NCBI RefSeq assembly: GCF_009905735.1
Contig: NZ_JAAALE010000002.1
Span: forward strand, 62,001 to 126,000
Reading direction: 5' to 3'
DNA length: 64,000 bases
Origin: Porphyrobacter sp. SLTP
Lineage (GTDB): Bacteria > Pseudomonadota > Alphaproteobacteria > Sphingomonadales > Sphingomonadaceae
The notes beneath the pieces are model-generated. The model had not been told where the DNA came from and searched no databases. It saw nothing but the letters and a program-made list of their open reading frames with translations. The position numbers were made by a program, and so were the translations under genes. Below, in pieces: positions 18,782 to 27,290 of this stretch; the first letter of the stretch is position 1; every line of letters starts with the position of its first letter.

Positions 18782-19876
18782 ATGATCTACCTCGACTACC
18801 AGGCCACCACCCCGCTTGCCACCGAAGCGCGGGAGGCCATGCTCAGGTGGCTGGGCGGGCCGGAGAGCGACACTTTCGGCAATCCCCATTCCCCCCACCG
18901 TATGGGCCGCATGGCCGCCGCCGCCGTCGAAACCGCGCGCGAGCGGGTTGCGGCGCTGCTCCCGGCAGGCGGCAAGCTGATCTTCACCTCCGGCGCGACC
19001 GAGGCGATCAACACCGTGATCCTCGGCACCCCCGGCGATGTCATCACCTTCGCGACCGAACACGCCGCCGTGCTTGATTGCCGTCCCGCCGTCGAAGCGC
19101 AGGGGCGGCGCTTCACTGTGCTGCCGGTGCTGCCCGATGGCCGCGCAGATGTCGGCGCATTGGCCGATCATGTCACGTCATCGACGGGTCTTGTCGTGGT
19201 CATGGCAATCAATAACGAGATCGGGGTGCGCAATCCGCTCAGCGCCGTGGTCGAGATCGCCCGCCAGGTCGGGGCCAGGGTGCTGGTCGATGCGGTGCAG
19301 GCCTATGGCCGGGTGCCGGTCGAGGTCGCGGCGGATTTCATCGCGATCTCCGCTCACAAGTGCCATGGGCCCAAGGGCATCGGCGCCTTGTGGTTGGGTG
19401 GTGGCGCAGTCGTTGCCCCCTTGTTGCTGGGTGGTGGGCAGGAAGGGGGCTTGCGTTCCGGCACCCTCTCACCCGCCCTGTGTGCCGGCTTCGGCGCGGC
19501 GGCACAGGTGGCGGAAGAAGGGTTGAGCGAGCAAATGTTTCACGTGGAACATTTGTGGAACACGGCGCGGGAGGCGTTTGCGGACTGGGACTTGAACGGC
19601 AGCGCGGTGGATCGCTGGCACGGCAATCTCAACATCCGCCGCGAAGGCCTGGACGTCGCCCGGCTGATGAGCGATTGCCGCAACGTGATGTTCTCCGCCG
19701 GGAGCGCCTGCGCCAGCGGATCGGGGCGGCCGAGCCATGTGCTCAAGGCCATCGGGCTCAGTGACCGCGCGGCAAAGTCCTCTATTCGCCTCGGATTTGG
19801 ACGCTATACAAGTCTTCAGGATATTGCAGACGCCGCCGCGATCATCAACGCCGCCGTCAGGGAGCAGGGCTTGTGA
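18782..19876 (+). CDS. Cysteine desulfurase, second copy
   Basis: 364-residue PLP-dependent cysteine desulfurase (IscS/NifS class). YLDYQATTPLATEA, TSGATEAIN, ATEHAAVLDC, AINNEIG, the PLP lysine in ISAHKCHGPKG, RSGTLSPALCAGFG and the catalytic Cys loop SAGSACASGSGRPSHVL are complete. It overlaps the downstream ferredoxin by four bases (GTGA), indicating a coupled pair for Fe-S assembly. Its residues QMFHVEHL (about 252-259) are encoded by a parS-like site, so part of this protein sequence is constrained by a DNA signal. It shares only family-level likeness with the first copy. Confidence 0.93.
   Translation: MIYLDYQATTPLATEAREAMLRWLGGPESDTFGNPHSPHRMGRMAAAAVETARERVAALLPAGGKLIFTSGATEAINTVILGTPGDVITFATEHAAVLDCRPAVEAQGRRFTVLPVLPDGRADVGALADHVTSSTGLVVVMAINNEIGVRNPLSAVVEIARQVGARVLVDAVQAYGRVPVEVAADFIAISAHKCHGPKGIGALWLGGGAVVAPLLLGGGQEGGLRSGTLSPALCAGFGAAAQVAEEGLSEQMFHVEHLWNTAREAFADWDLNGSAVDRWHGNLNIRREGLDVARLMSDCRNVMFSAGSACASGSGRPSHVLKAIGLSDRAAKSSIRLGFGRYTSLQDIADAAAIINAAVREQGL
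19536..19551. other. parS: parS site inside cysteine desulfurase gene
   Basis: TGTTTCACGTGGAACA, the exact reverse complement of the classical parS consensus TGTTCCACGTGAAACA. Bases on both sides extend the symmetry (AAATG...CATTT). It is recognised by ParB, which spreads around it for chromosome segregation. Its position inside a coding region is common for parS. Confidence 0.9.
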
Positions 19877-20208
19877 GCATCACCATCACCTTCGTTGACC
19901 CGCGCGGGCGTCCGGTGGCGGTGACGGCCGAACCGGGAGAAAATCTGCTGCGCGCAGGCCAGGCGGCGGGCTTGCCACTGGAAGGTACCTGCGAGGGGCA
20001 GATGGCCTGCTCGACCTGCCACGTGATCGTCGCCGCCGAGTGGTTTGACCGCCTCCTCCCCGCGTCCGAGGAGGAGGAAGACATGCTCGATTTCGCGGCT
20101 GGCGCGCGCCGCACCTCCCGCCTGTCCTGCCAGATCGAGCTGACGGACGAGATGGATGGCTTGACCGTCAGCGTGCCGTCAGAGAGCAGCGACGCGCGCC
20201 GGATGTAA
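19873..20208 (+). CDS. fdx: 2Fe-2S ferredoxin, adrenodoxin type
   Basis: 111 residues. The cluster ligands are Cys40, Cys46, Cys49 (CEGQMACSTC) and Cys86 (RLSCQI). It has the length and layout of the Isc-type vertebrate-like ferredoxins, which donate electrons in Fe-S cluster assembly. Start GTG overlaps the desulfurase stop (GTGA), so it is co-translated with that gene. It is convergent with a DJ-1/PfpI gene whose stop lies one base away. Confidence 0.93.
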   Translation: MSITITFVDPRGRPVAVTAEPGENLLRAGQAAGLPLEGTCEGQMACSTCHVIVAAEWFDRLLPASEEEEDMLDFAAGARRTSRLSCQIELTDEMDGLTVSVPSESSDARRM

Positions 20209-20209
20209 T

Positions 20210-20746
20210 CTAGGCCTCGGCCGCTTCCATGTTGAGCGCGGCCATCAGCGCTTCGGTGAAGGCGGGGATGTCGTCCGGCTTGCGGCTGGTAATGAGATTA
20301 CCGTCGACCACCACCGCTTCGTCCACCACGGCGGCGCCCGCATTGGCAAGATCGGTGCGGATCGAAGGCCAGCTGGTGACGGTGCGCCCCTCGATCAGGT
20401 CGGCTTCAGCCAGCAGCCACGGCGCGTGGCAGATTGCCGCGATCGGCTTGCCCGCTGCGTCGAATTCGCGGATCAGTTCGATCACCGCGCGCTGGGTGCG
20501 CAGGACGTCAGGGTTGATCTGCCCGCCGGGAAGCAGGAGCGCGTCGTAATCCTCGGCCGAGACATTCCCGACCAGGAGGTCGACGGCGACGCTCTCTCCC
20601 CAGTTTTCCTGATCCCAGCCGCGGATTTCGCCGGGTCGCAGGCTGCCGACGGTGACTTCCGCCCCGGCCGCTTCGAGCAGGCGCTTGGGCTCCATCAGTT
20701 CGGATTGTTCGAAACCGTCGGTAGCGATGATGAGGACGCGCTGCAT
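20210..20746 (-). CDS. DJ-1/PfpI family protein
   Basis: 178-residue class I glutamine amidotransferase-like fold of the DJ-1/PfpI superfamily. The nucleophile is Cys106 in AICHAPWLL, with Glu14-type acid in DGFEQSEL. Members include intracellular peptidases, chaperones and glyoxalase III/deglycases for methylglyoxal; the exact activity is not clear from sequence. It is closest in style to YhbO/PfpI stress proteins (GRTVTSWPSIRTDL, VDGNLITSRKPDD). It has its own transcription unit. Confidence 0.9.
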   Translation of the reverse strand: MQRVLIIATDGFEQSELMEPKRLLEAAGAEVTVGSLRPGEIRGWDQENWGESVAVDLLVGNVSAEDYDALLLPGGQINPDVLRTQRAVIELIREFDAAGKPIAAICHAPWLLAEADLIEGRTVTSWPSIRTDLANAGAAVVDEAVVVDGNLITSRKPDDIPAFTEALMAALNMEAAEA

Positions 20747-20853
20747 TGTGGTCTCCTGTGGTTGATGACCACGGGACTAGCCCCCCGCGCGCCGCCATGT
20801 TCCGCCGGGCAAGGCCAAGCGGGAGCAGCGCGCGGTGGGCCGTTATTGCGCGC

Positions 20854-21738
20854 CTATTGCGGGCCGGGTGCAGGGGCGGCGAGGCGGCGGCGGATCGCCC
20901 GGTTCGCCCACCACACCCCGCCTGCGGGCAGTGCCACCGCTCCGGCAAGAATCAGCAATGCGACGATCCAGCCAAAGATCGTCCCCAGCGATCCCAGCGC
21001 GCCGCTGACGGGCCCGAGGAAGTCACGCGCTGCCGGGGTGCCGGTCTCGTAATGCACCGTAACGCGGCTGTAAGCGACGCGGCCCTCCATCTCCTTGAGC
21101 CAGCTGCGCGCCTGATCGATCTCCTCGTTCACCGCGGCGACACTGCGTTCGGCCTCAATCAGTTCTTCCACCGAGCCCTTGCGGGTGCGCAAGACCTGTT
21201 GCAGCCGGTCGCGCAATTGCTTGCGGGCTTCCAGCCGCGCTTCGGTGTCGACCAGTTGCTTGGAGAGTTCTTCCGAGGCGATTTCGGCGGCCACCTGCTC
21301 GGCTCCGGCATCCAGCGCCTCATCCTCCAGCAGTGCACCGAACGCCCGGGCCTGCCGCGTGGCAACCGCCATTTCGAGCTGGCCCGCAACCTCGCCTTCA
21401 AGCTCGCCGATCTTGGTCATGCCGAGGATCTGGCAGACGGCGGGACCCTGCTGTTCGCACAGGGTCGCATGGCGGCGCTGGAGCCCGCCGATTGCCTCTG
21501 CCGCCATGCGCCAGCGGAAATCATAGACATAGGCCAATTGCGGCAGGTTGACCGGGATGGAGTCGAGCTTTGGCAGGGCGGTGCTGGTCTGTGCGGCGTT
21601 GGCGGGAGCAGGCTCGGCCACGATGGCCTCATTCACGGCAACATCGGCGGCTTCGCTGGCGGCGGTGTCGTTATCGGCGCGGCTGCAAGCAGCAAGGGCC
21701 AGTGTGGCGGTGGCAGAAAGAATCAAGGGCTTACGCAT
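20854..21738 (-). CDS. DUF4349 lipoprotein
   Basis: 294 residues. Lipoprotein signal with lipobox LAAC (Cys about 17) after MRKPLILSATATLALAAC. The DUF4349 domain follows, with long helices forming a coiled coil (about 95-235, ARLEARKQLRDRLQQVL, EELIEAERSVAAVNEEIDQA) and a short beta piece (SRVTVHYET). The C-terminal membrane helix (about 250-275) is preceded by Gly/Pro and followed by basic residues. It is probably an inner-membrane or periplasmic scaffold protein; function unknown. Confidence 0.82.
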   Translation of the reverse strand: MRKPLILSATATLALAACSRADNDTAASEAADVAVNEAIVAEPAPANAAQTSTALPKLDSIPVNLPQLAYVYDFRWRMAAEAIGGLQRRHATLCEQQGPAVCQILGMTKIGELEGEVAGQLEMAVATRQARAFGALLEDEALDAGAEQVAAEIASEELSKQLVDTEARLEARKQLRDRLQQVLRTRKGSVEELIEAERSVAAVNEEIDQARSWLKEMEGRVAYSRVTVHYETGTPAARDFLGPVSGALGSLGTIFGWIVALLILAGAVALPAGGVWWANRAIRRRLAAPAPGPQ

Positions 21739-21931
21739 GTTTCTCTCTCCTCGTGAGGCGGAGCGGCGGGGCGCGACTCGCGACGCCCGCGTCAGCCTCG
21801 CCGCAATGATGCCTTATTTTTGCCATAATTAAACCGCAATTTCGCCACATTCTGCCGCGCGTGCCACGATCCGGCGATTTTCAACCCTGTGGAAACCCCT
21901 CTCCCGGCACAGCCCGCAGGTTGCTAGACGG

Positions 21932-24247
21932 ATGGCCATGTCCGATCCCGTCACCACCGAGCCAGCCGATGACGGCTTCGACGCCATCGTCGATGCCCCC
22001 TTCGATGCCGCCCTGTCCGAGCGCTATCTGGTCTATGCGCTGTCGACGATCACCGCGCGTTCGCTGCCCGATCTGCGCGACGGGCTGAAGCCGGTCCACC
22101 GCCGCCTGCTGTGGGGCATGCGCCAGCTGCGCGTGACGCCCGACAGCGCCTTCAAGAAATGCGCCCGCGTGGTCGGCGATGTGATGGGCAAGTACCACCC
22201 GCACGGGAACCTCGCGCTCTATGACGCGCTGGTGCGCCTCGCGCAGCCGTTCATGCTGCGCTATCCGCTGATCGAGGGGCAGGGGAACTTCGGCAATATC
22301 GACGGCGATAACGCCGCGGCGGACCGCTACACCGAATGCCGCCTGACGCGCACCGCGATGGAGCTGATGTCGGGGCTGGACGAAGGCACGGTCGACTTCA
22401 TCCCGACCTATAACAACGAGGAGGAAGAGCCGGTTATCTTCCCCGGCTTGTTCCCCAACCTGCTCGCCAATGGCTCGAGTGGGATCGCGGTCGGCATGGC
22501 GACGAGCATCCCTAGCCACAATGTCGCGGAGATCATCGACGCGACCCTGGAGCTGATCGACAACCCGTCTGTCACCCATGACCGGCTGATGGAGCTGTTC
22601 CACGGCCCGGATTTCGCCACCGGCGGGCAGGTGGTCGACAGCGCCGCCGCCATCACTGAAGCCTATCGCACCGGGCGAGGGTCCTTCCGCCTGCGCGGCC
22701 GCTTCCACGCGCCCGAGGCCAAGGAGCCTGACGACATCGCCGCCGGGATCGAACGGCTCGGCGGCGGGCAGTGGCAGCTGGTTATCTCGGAAATCCCGTA
22801 TCAGGTGCCCAAAGGTAAGCTGATCGAGCAGATCGCCGCCGCCATCGCCGATCGCAAGCTGCCGATCCTCGAAGACGTGCGCGATGAAAGCGACGAAGCG
22901 ATCCGCATTGTGATCGTGCCCAAGAGCCGCAATGTCGATCCCGAGCTGCTGAAGGAAAGCCTCTACAAGCTGACCGACCTCGAAACGCGGTTCAGCCTCA
23001 ACCTGAACGTGCTCGACGAACGCCCCGGCTTTGGCCGCACGCCGATGGTGATGGGGCTGAAGGAACTGCTGGAAAGCTGGACCTTCGCGCAAATCGACAT
23101 TCTCCAGCGCCGTTCGCGCCACCGGCTCGCGCAGATTGCCAAGCGGCTGGAACTGGTGCGCGGCTATATCATCGCCTACCTCAACCTTGACCGGGTGATC
23201 GCGATCATCCGCGCGGAGGACGAGCCCAAGCCGGTGCTGATCGCCGAGTTCGATCTGACCGATGTGCAGGCCGAAGCGATCCTCAACATGCGGCTGCGGT
23301 CCTTGCGCAAGCTGGAGGAAATGCAGCTGCGCAAGGAGCAGGACGCGCTGCTGGCGGAAGAGGCCGAATTGCAGGCCCTGCTGGAAAGCCCGGCCAAGCA
23401 GCGCACCCGGCTGAAGCGCGATCTGCGCGCCCTGCGCAAGACCTATGCCGAGGACACGCCGCTCGGCGCGCGCCGCACGCTGATTGCCGAGGCCGCGCCG
23501 ACCGCGGTGTTCAGCATGGACGCGATGATCGAGAAGGCGCCCGTCACTGTGATCCTCAGCCAGAAGGGCTGGATCCGCGCGGCGAGCGGCCATGTGCCGC
23601 TGGATCAGGAGTTCAAATACAAGGAGGGCGATGCGCTCGCCTTCATCCTCCACGCGCAGACCACCGACAAGCTGCTGCTGGCCGCGTCAGACGGGCGGTT
23701 CTACACGCTTGGCTGCGACAAGCTGCCCGGCGCGCGCGGCTTTGGTGAGCCGGTGCGCACGATGGTCGATCTGGAAAGCGACGCCAATGTCAGCGCGATG
23801 ATGGTGCACCGTCCGGGCGGGCGGCTGCTGCTCGCCTCCAGCCACGGCAAGGGCTTTGTCGCGGAAATGAACGAGCTCTTGGCCGAGACCCGAAAAGGCC
23901 GGCAGGTGGTAAACCTGAAGGATGGCGCGAAGCTGCAAGTGATCCGCCAGATTGCTGACAACCACGACCACGTCGCCTGCGTGGGCGACAACCGCAAGCT
24001 GGTGGTGTTCAATCTGGAAGAACTCCCCGTGATGACGCGCGGGCAGGGGGTGCAATTGCAGCGGTATCGCGACGGCGGAATGTCGGACGCGATCACCTTT
24101 GTGCTGGCCGATGGCCTCAGCTGGCAGATGGGCGGATCGGGCGAACGCACGCGCACCGAGACCGAAATCCGCATGTGGAAGGTCGCGCGCGGCGCGGCGG
24201 GGCGGATGCCGCCGCAGGGCTTCCCGAAGTCGGGCCGGTTCGACTAG
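21932..24247 (+). CDS. parC: DNA topoisomerase IV subunit A
   Basis: 771 residues. With ParE it decatenates daughter chromosomes. The N-terminal breakage-reunion domain has SERYLVYALSTITARSLPDL, the catalytic tyrosine in AADRYTECRLTRTAM, KYHPHGNLALYDALVRLAQ and FPNLLANGSSGIAVGMAT; the C-terminal beta-pinwheel begins near 500. FARDGLKPV-type QRDR residues look intact (DGLKPVHRR; GKYHPHGNLALYD). The ATG at 21932 or the second ATG two codons later may start it. It is convergent with, and overlaps, the CCA gene by four bases. No parE is in the window. Confidence 0.95.
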   Translation: MAMSDPVTTEPADDGFDAIVDAPFDAALSERYLVYALSTITARSLPDLRDGLKPVHRRLLWGMRQLRVTPDSAFKKCARVVGDVMGKYHPHGNLALYDALVRLAQPFMLRYPLIEGQGNFGNIDGDNAAADRYTECRLTRTAMELMSGLDEGTVDFIPTYNNEEEEPVIFPGLFPNLLANGSSGIAVGMATSIPSHNVAEIIDATLELIDNPSVTHDRLMELFHGPDFATGGQVVDSAAAITEAYRTGRGSFRLRGRFHAPEAKEPDDIAAGIERLGGGQWQLVISEIPYQVPKGKLIEQIAAAIADRKLPILEDVRDESDEAIRIVIVPKSRNVDPELLKESLYKLTDLETRFSLNLNVLDERPGFGRTPMVMGLKELLESWTFAQIDILQRRSRHRLAQIAKRLELVRGYIIAYLNLDRVIAIIRAEDEPKPVLIAEFDLTDVQAEAILNMRLRSLRKLEEMQLRKEQDALLAEEAELQALLESPAKQRTRLKRDLRALRKTYAEDTPLGARRTLIAEAAPTAVFSMDAMIEKAPVTVILSQKGWIRAASGHVPLDQEFKYKEGDALAFILHAQTTDKLLLAASDGRFYTLGCDKLPGARGFGEPVRTMVDLESDANVSAMMVHRPGGRLLLASSHGKGFVAEMNELLAETRKGRQVVNLKDGAKLQVIRQIADNHDHVACVGDNRKLVVFNLEELPVMTRGQGVQLQRYRDGGMSDAITFVLADGLSWQMGGSGERTRTETEIRMWKVARGAAGRMPPQGFPKSGRFD

Positions 24248-24252
24248 TCGAA
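24239..24252. other. Palindromic shared end of parC and cca
   Basis: TTCGACTAGTCGAA is a perfect 14-base palindrome. Each strand reads Phe-Asp-stop, so both convergent genes terminate in the same four-base CTAG. Confidence 0.85.
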
Positions 24253-25437
24253 CTTGAAGGCGCTCGTTCCCAATTCCTCGGCGAGCATCTGGTTCACCCG
24301 GTCGTTCGAGGGAAAGCCCTCGGCTACCCAGCGGGCTTCGATTTTCTGGAGCAGCTTTGCGACCTCGGGCCCGGCGGTGATCCCGCGGGCGACGATGGCG
24401 CCGCCTTTGAGCGGGAAGACTGGCACCGTCCAGCCATCGAGCACGCGGGCGTCGTGGCCCGTCAGCAGCAGTCGGTCGATCGCCAGCGGCAGGCTCAGGC
24501 GATAGGCGAGCGCCTGCGGGTCGGCTCCATCGCTCGCCCCGCGCTCGGCGGCGCTGACCAGCCGGGTGCGCTGGGCTTTGGAGAGACGCAGGCGGGCAGC
24601 AACGGTCTCGGCGATCTCGGGGGAGGGCGGCAGTAGCGCGGCCAATCGCCGCACCGGATCGGCGGCGATACCTTGCGCCGCTTCGGCAGCGATCACCTTG
24701 GCCAGCAGAGCGACCTGGGGTGGGCAGGCCTCGGGCAGGATCACGCCGAGCACGCCACGTTGACGCATCCGGGCGATGGTGGGGTGCGGATCGGGCAAGG
24801 CAAGCAAGTTGAGCAATTCCGCCGCGATCCGTTCCCGGCTCAGGCCCTTCAGCGTGTGGGCAAGTTCAGCGCAGGCATCCTCGGCCGTCTCGTCCAGCGC
24901 GGCGCCGAAGCGGGTCTGGAAGCGGTAGTAGCGCAGGATGCGCAGGTGATCCTCCGCGATGCGTTGGCGCGCATCGCCGATAAAGCGCACGCGGCCCTCG
25001 CGCAGATCGTCGAGGCCGCCGAACCAGTCGTCGATCTTGAGCGTTTCGGGGTGGGCGTAGAGCGCATTGATGGTGAAATCGCGCCGCGCGGCATCTTCGG
25101 GCCAGTCCTGCGCGAAGGCGATAGTGGCCCGCCGCCCATCGGTGGCGACATCGCGGCGCAGGGTCGTGACTTCGACCGGGCCGTCCTTGAGGATCACGGT
25201 TACTGTCCCGTGGTCGATCCCGGTCGGCACGGTGCGCAGCCCCGCGCGCTTGCAGGCGGCGATCACCTCTTCGGGCAGCAGCGTCGTGGCGCAATCGACA
25301 TCGTGGACGGGCACGCCGAGCAAGCCGTCGCGTACCGCGCCGCCAACCCAGCGGATATTCTCGGCCCCCAGCGCTGCGGTCAGCGCGGCCAGCCCCGCGC
25401 GGCGGGTCCAGTCGGCCTCGGCAAGGTCACGCAGCAT
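24244..25437 (-). CDS. cca: CCA tRNA nucleotidyltransferase
   Basis: 397 residues from MLRDLAEADWTRR. Class II nucleotidyltransferase: IRWVGGAVRDGLLG, the catalytic D-x-D in HDVDCATTL, EVTTLRRDVATDGRR and RRDFTINALYAHPE. The C-terminal RNA-binding domain has ERIAAELLNLLALPDP and is without an HD domain. It adds or repairs the 3' CCA of tRNAs (tRNA-Phe in this window already encodes CCA). The start overlaps the Nudix gene end by 11 bases, and the stop shares a palindrome with the parC stop. Confidence 0.92.
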   Translation of the reverse strand: MLRDLAEADWTRRAGLAALTAALGAENIRWVGGAVRDGLLGVPVHDVDCATTLLPEEVIAACKRAGLRTVPTGIDHGTVTVILKDGPVEVTTLRRDVATDGRRATIAFAQDWPEDAARRDFTINALYAHPETLKIDDWFGGLDDLREGRVRFIGDARQRIAEDHLRILRYYRFQTRFGAALDETAEDACAELAHTLKGLSRERIAAELLNLLALPDPHPTIARMRQRGVLGVILPEACPPQVALLAKVIAAEAAQGIAADPVRRLAALLPPSPEIAETVAARLRLSKAQRTRLVSAAERGASDGADPQALAYRLSLPLAIDRLLLTGHDARVLDGWTVPVFPLKGGAIVARGITAGPEVAKLLQKIEARWVAEGFPSNDRVNQMLAEELGTSAFKFD

Positions 25438-26035
25438 CGCGCAAAGCCTCCAGCGTGATCCGCCGCGACAGGTTGGCGATGATCGCCGCGGTGACGCCCC
25501 AGATGCGGAAACCCTGCCATTCCAGTTCGAGATAGCGCCGGTTCGCCCCGCGCCAGAACACCTCGTTGGTGGTCCAGCTGGCGGGGTCGAGCAGCGTGGC
25601 AAGCGGCGCTTCAAACCACGCTTCGACCTCGGTCGGGCTGGGGATGAGGGGGAGGCCGTGCGGCACCAGCCCCACCACCGGCGTCACCAGAAAGCCGGTG
25701 CCGGTGTGATAGATGTCGCTGGTGCCGATCACCCGCACCGCTTCGCGCGGCAACGCCAGCTCCTCCTCGGCCTCGCGCAGGGCGGCGGTGATAGCGTCCT
25801 CGCCCGGATCGATCTTGCCGCCCGGAAAGGCGACCTGCCCCGGATGGTCGCGCATCGCGCGGGGGCGCTGGGTGAGGATCACCTGCGGATCATGCGGCAC
25901 ATCGGTGATTGCGATCAGCACCGCAGCGGGCGTCGCGCGGCCATCGCGGGCGAAATGCGCATCGCTCAACAGATCGGGGACCTCGCGCGCATGGCCTGCC
26001 GCAAAGGCCTGAGCGAGCGGCTCGTACAGGCTCAT
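25427..26035 (-). CDS. Nudix hydrolase, CoA pyrophosphatase type
   Basis: 202 residues. The Nudix box is GGKIDPGEDAITAALREAEEEL (given here as its first 20: GGKIDPGEDAITAALREAEE), with RPRAMRDHPGQVAFPGG before it, the extra motif typical of CoA diphosphatases (NudL/YeaB). It likely removes 3',5'-ADP from CoA derivatives. ATG overlaps the DUF1285 stop (ATGA), and its stop lies inside the cca start, so DUF1285-nudix-cca form one coupled unit. Confidence 0.9.
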   Translation of the reverse strand: MSLYEPLAQAFAAGHAREVPDLLSDAHFARDGRATPAAVLIAITDVPHDPQVILTQRPRAMRDHPGQVAFPGGKIDPGEDAITAALREAEEELALPREAVRVIGTSDIYHTGTGFLVTPVVGLVPHGLPLIPSPTEVEAWFEAPLATLLDPASWTTNEVFWRGANRRYLELEWQGFRIWGVTAAIIANLSRRITLEALRDAA

Positions 26036-26586
26036 GGCAGCAAGGAGAACGTCGCGCCATGGCTGGTGACCTGCCAGCCATTGTCCTGCGCCCCTTCGGC
26101 CAGTGCGATCTCCGCAAGCTGCGCCCAGGTGGACCGGTTGAGCCGCGCCTCGCACCCGCGCCGGACGTGGAGATAGAGCGCGGGCTCCTCCGCCGTGCCT
26201 GCCGCGCGCAAGGGATGGTCCGGCCCGGCAATCACGATGTCATCGGTGTTCAGCCGGAACGCCAGCGCGCCGTCCGCCCGCACGCAATCGGTGGCGATGA
26301 AGGCGGCATCCTCGACTTCGATGGCGAGCTTCTCGAACGGGGTGACGAGCCAGTGGTGCCCCTCCGCATCCCGGGTCAGCAGGCCCGCAAAGGCCCGCAC
26401 CATCGCCTCGCGCCGGATCACGCCGCCTTCATGGAACCACGTGCCATCGGCGGCGATCACCATGTGGCTTTCGCCGATGACCTTCGGCGCCCAGCCTTCA
26501 ACCGGCGGCAGCTTGCGATCCGCAACCAGCGCGGCGATTTCGGCCAGCGTCAGGCTGGCGAGGTAGGGGGGCGGTTCGTAGGGCAT
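26032..26586 (-). CDS. DUF1285 family protein
   Basis: 184 residues, no signal peptide. Family features: WHPK-like GTWFHEGGVIRREAMVRAFAGLL, HHWLVTPFEKLAIEVEDAAF, and a C-terminal domain of beta strands (FRLNTDDIVIAGPDHPL, LYLHVRRGCEARLNR). DUF1285 folds into two small beta-rich domains; no enzymatic role is established. First gene of the coupled DUF1285-nudix-cca unit. It is preceded by a family A repeat. Confidence 0.85.
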   Translation of the reverse strand: MPYEPPPYLASLTLAEIAALVADRKLPPVEGWAPKVIGESHMVIAADGTWFHEGGVIRREAMVRAFAGLLTRDAEGHHWLVTPFEKLAIEVEDAAFIATDCVRADGALAFRLNTDDIVIAGPDHPLRAAGTAEEPALYLHVRRGCEARLNRSTWAQLAEIALAEGAQDNGWQVTSHGATFSLLP

Positions 26587-26632
26587 GGTTTCAGGGGGAT
26601 GGCAGATGGAGGGCTGAAGGTGAACCTCAATT

Positions 26633-26749
26633 CGTCATTGCGAGCGACTGTAAGGAGCGCGGCAATCCATGGCCCAACCAATGAATGTTGTGCAGCGTGA
26701 ACGGCCAAGTCCATGGATTGCTTCGTCGCTGACGCTCCTCGCAATGACG
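26633..26749. repeat. Dispersed inverted-repeat element, family A, second copy
   Basis: Begins CGTCATTGCGAGCGACTG, ends with the inverse GACGCTCCTCGCAATGACG, with inner arms GCAATCCATGG...TCCATGGATTGC. The core differs from the copy at 18663. It lies between the DUF1285 start and the GNAT stop. Confidence 0.85.
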
Positions 26750-26759
26750 AGATGAGACG

Positions 26760-27290
26760 TTACCCCTCCCAAGGCCCCAGCATTCCCTCGGCCGGCATGG
26801 CGGCAAGGCCGTGGCCGCGCGCCAGCAAGCGGTGCTGTTCATAGGGACCGGGGCAGCGCCAACCACCCGTCAGCGCGGCGGAAAAGCCCCAGCGCCCGTA
26901 GTATTCTGCATCCCCGATCAGCACTTGCGGAAGCGCACGGCCTCCCGAGGCCGCCAGCCGCGCATCCTCGGCGATCATGGCGCTCATCAGGCCCACGCCA
27001 AAGCCTTCGCCCTGCCGTTCGGGCACCACGGCTACCGGGCCGACCATCACCAGGGGCACCTGACCCTGCTTGGTCTGCAACCCAATCGGCCAGCACTGGA
27101 TCGTGGCGACCAGCATGTCATTTTCGTCCAGCGCGGCGAGGCTGAGGCCGGGCAGCCATGCCATCCCCTCACGGATGCGGTAAGCGGTGCGCGCATGGCG
27201 GTCCGGCCCGAAGGCGCGGTCCAGCACCTCCTCGATCATGGCCGGGTCGACCGCCTCAAGCGGGATCAGCGTGGCAGTGGTCGCAGCCAT
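26760..27290 (-). CDS. GNAT family N-acetyltransferase
   Basis: 176 residues. Acetyl-CoA-binding motif VAVVPERQGEGFGVGLM, with a preceding beta strand VPLVMVGP. The C-terminal AEYYGRWGFSAAL string is common in the YhbS-like subgroup. Substrate unknown. Its ATG shares one base with the stop of the upstream sugar dehydrogenase (TGATG), so the pair is translationally coupled. Confidence 0.87.
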   Translation of the reverse strand: MAATTATLIPLEAVDPAMIEEVLDRAFGPDRHARTAYRIREGMAWLPGLSLAALDENDMLVATIQCWPIGLQTKQGQVPLVMVGPVAVVPERQGEGFGVGLMSAMIAEDARLAASGGRALPQVLIGDAEYYGRWGFSAALTGGWRCPGPYEQHRLLARGHGLAAMPAEGMLGPWEG

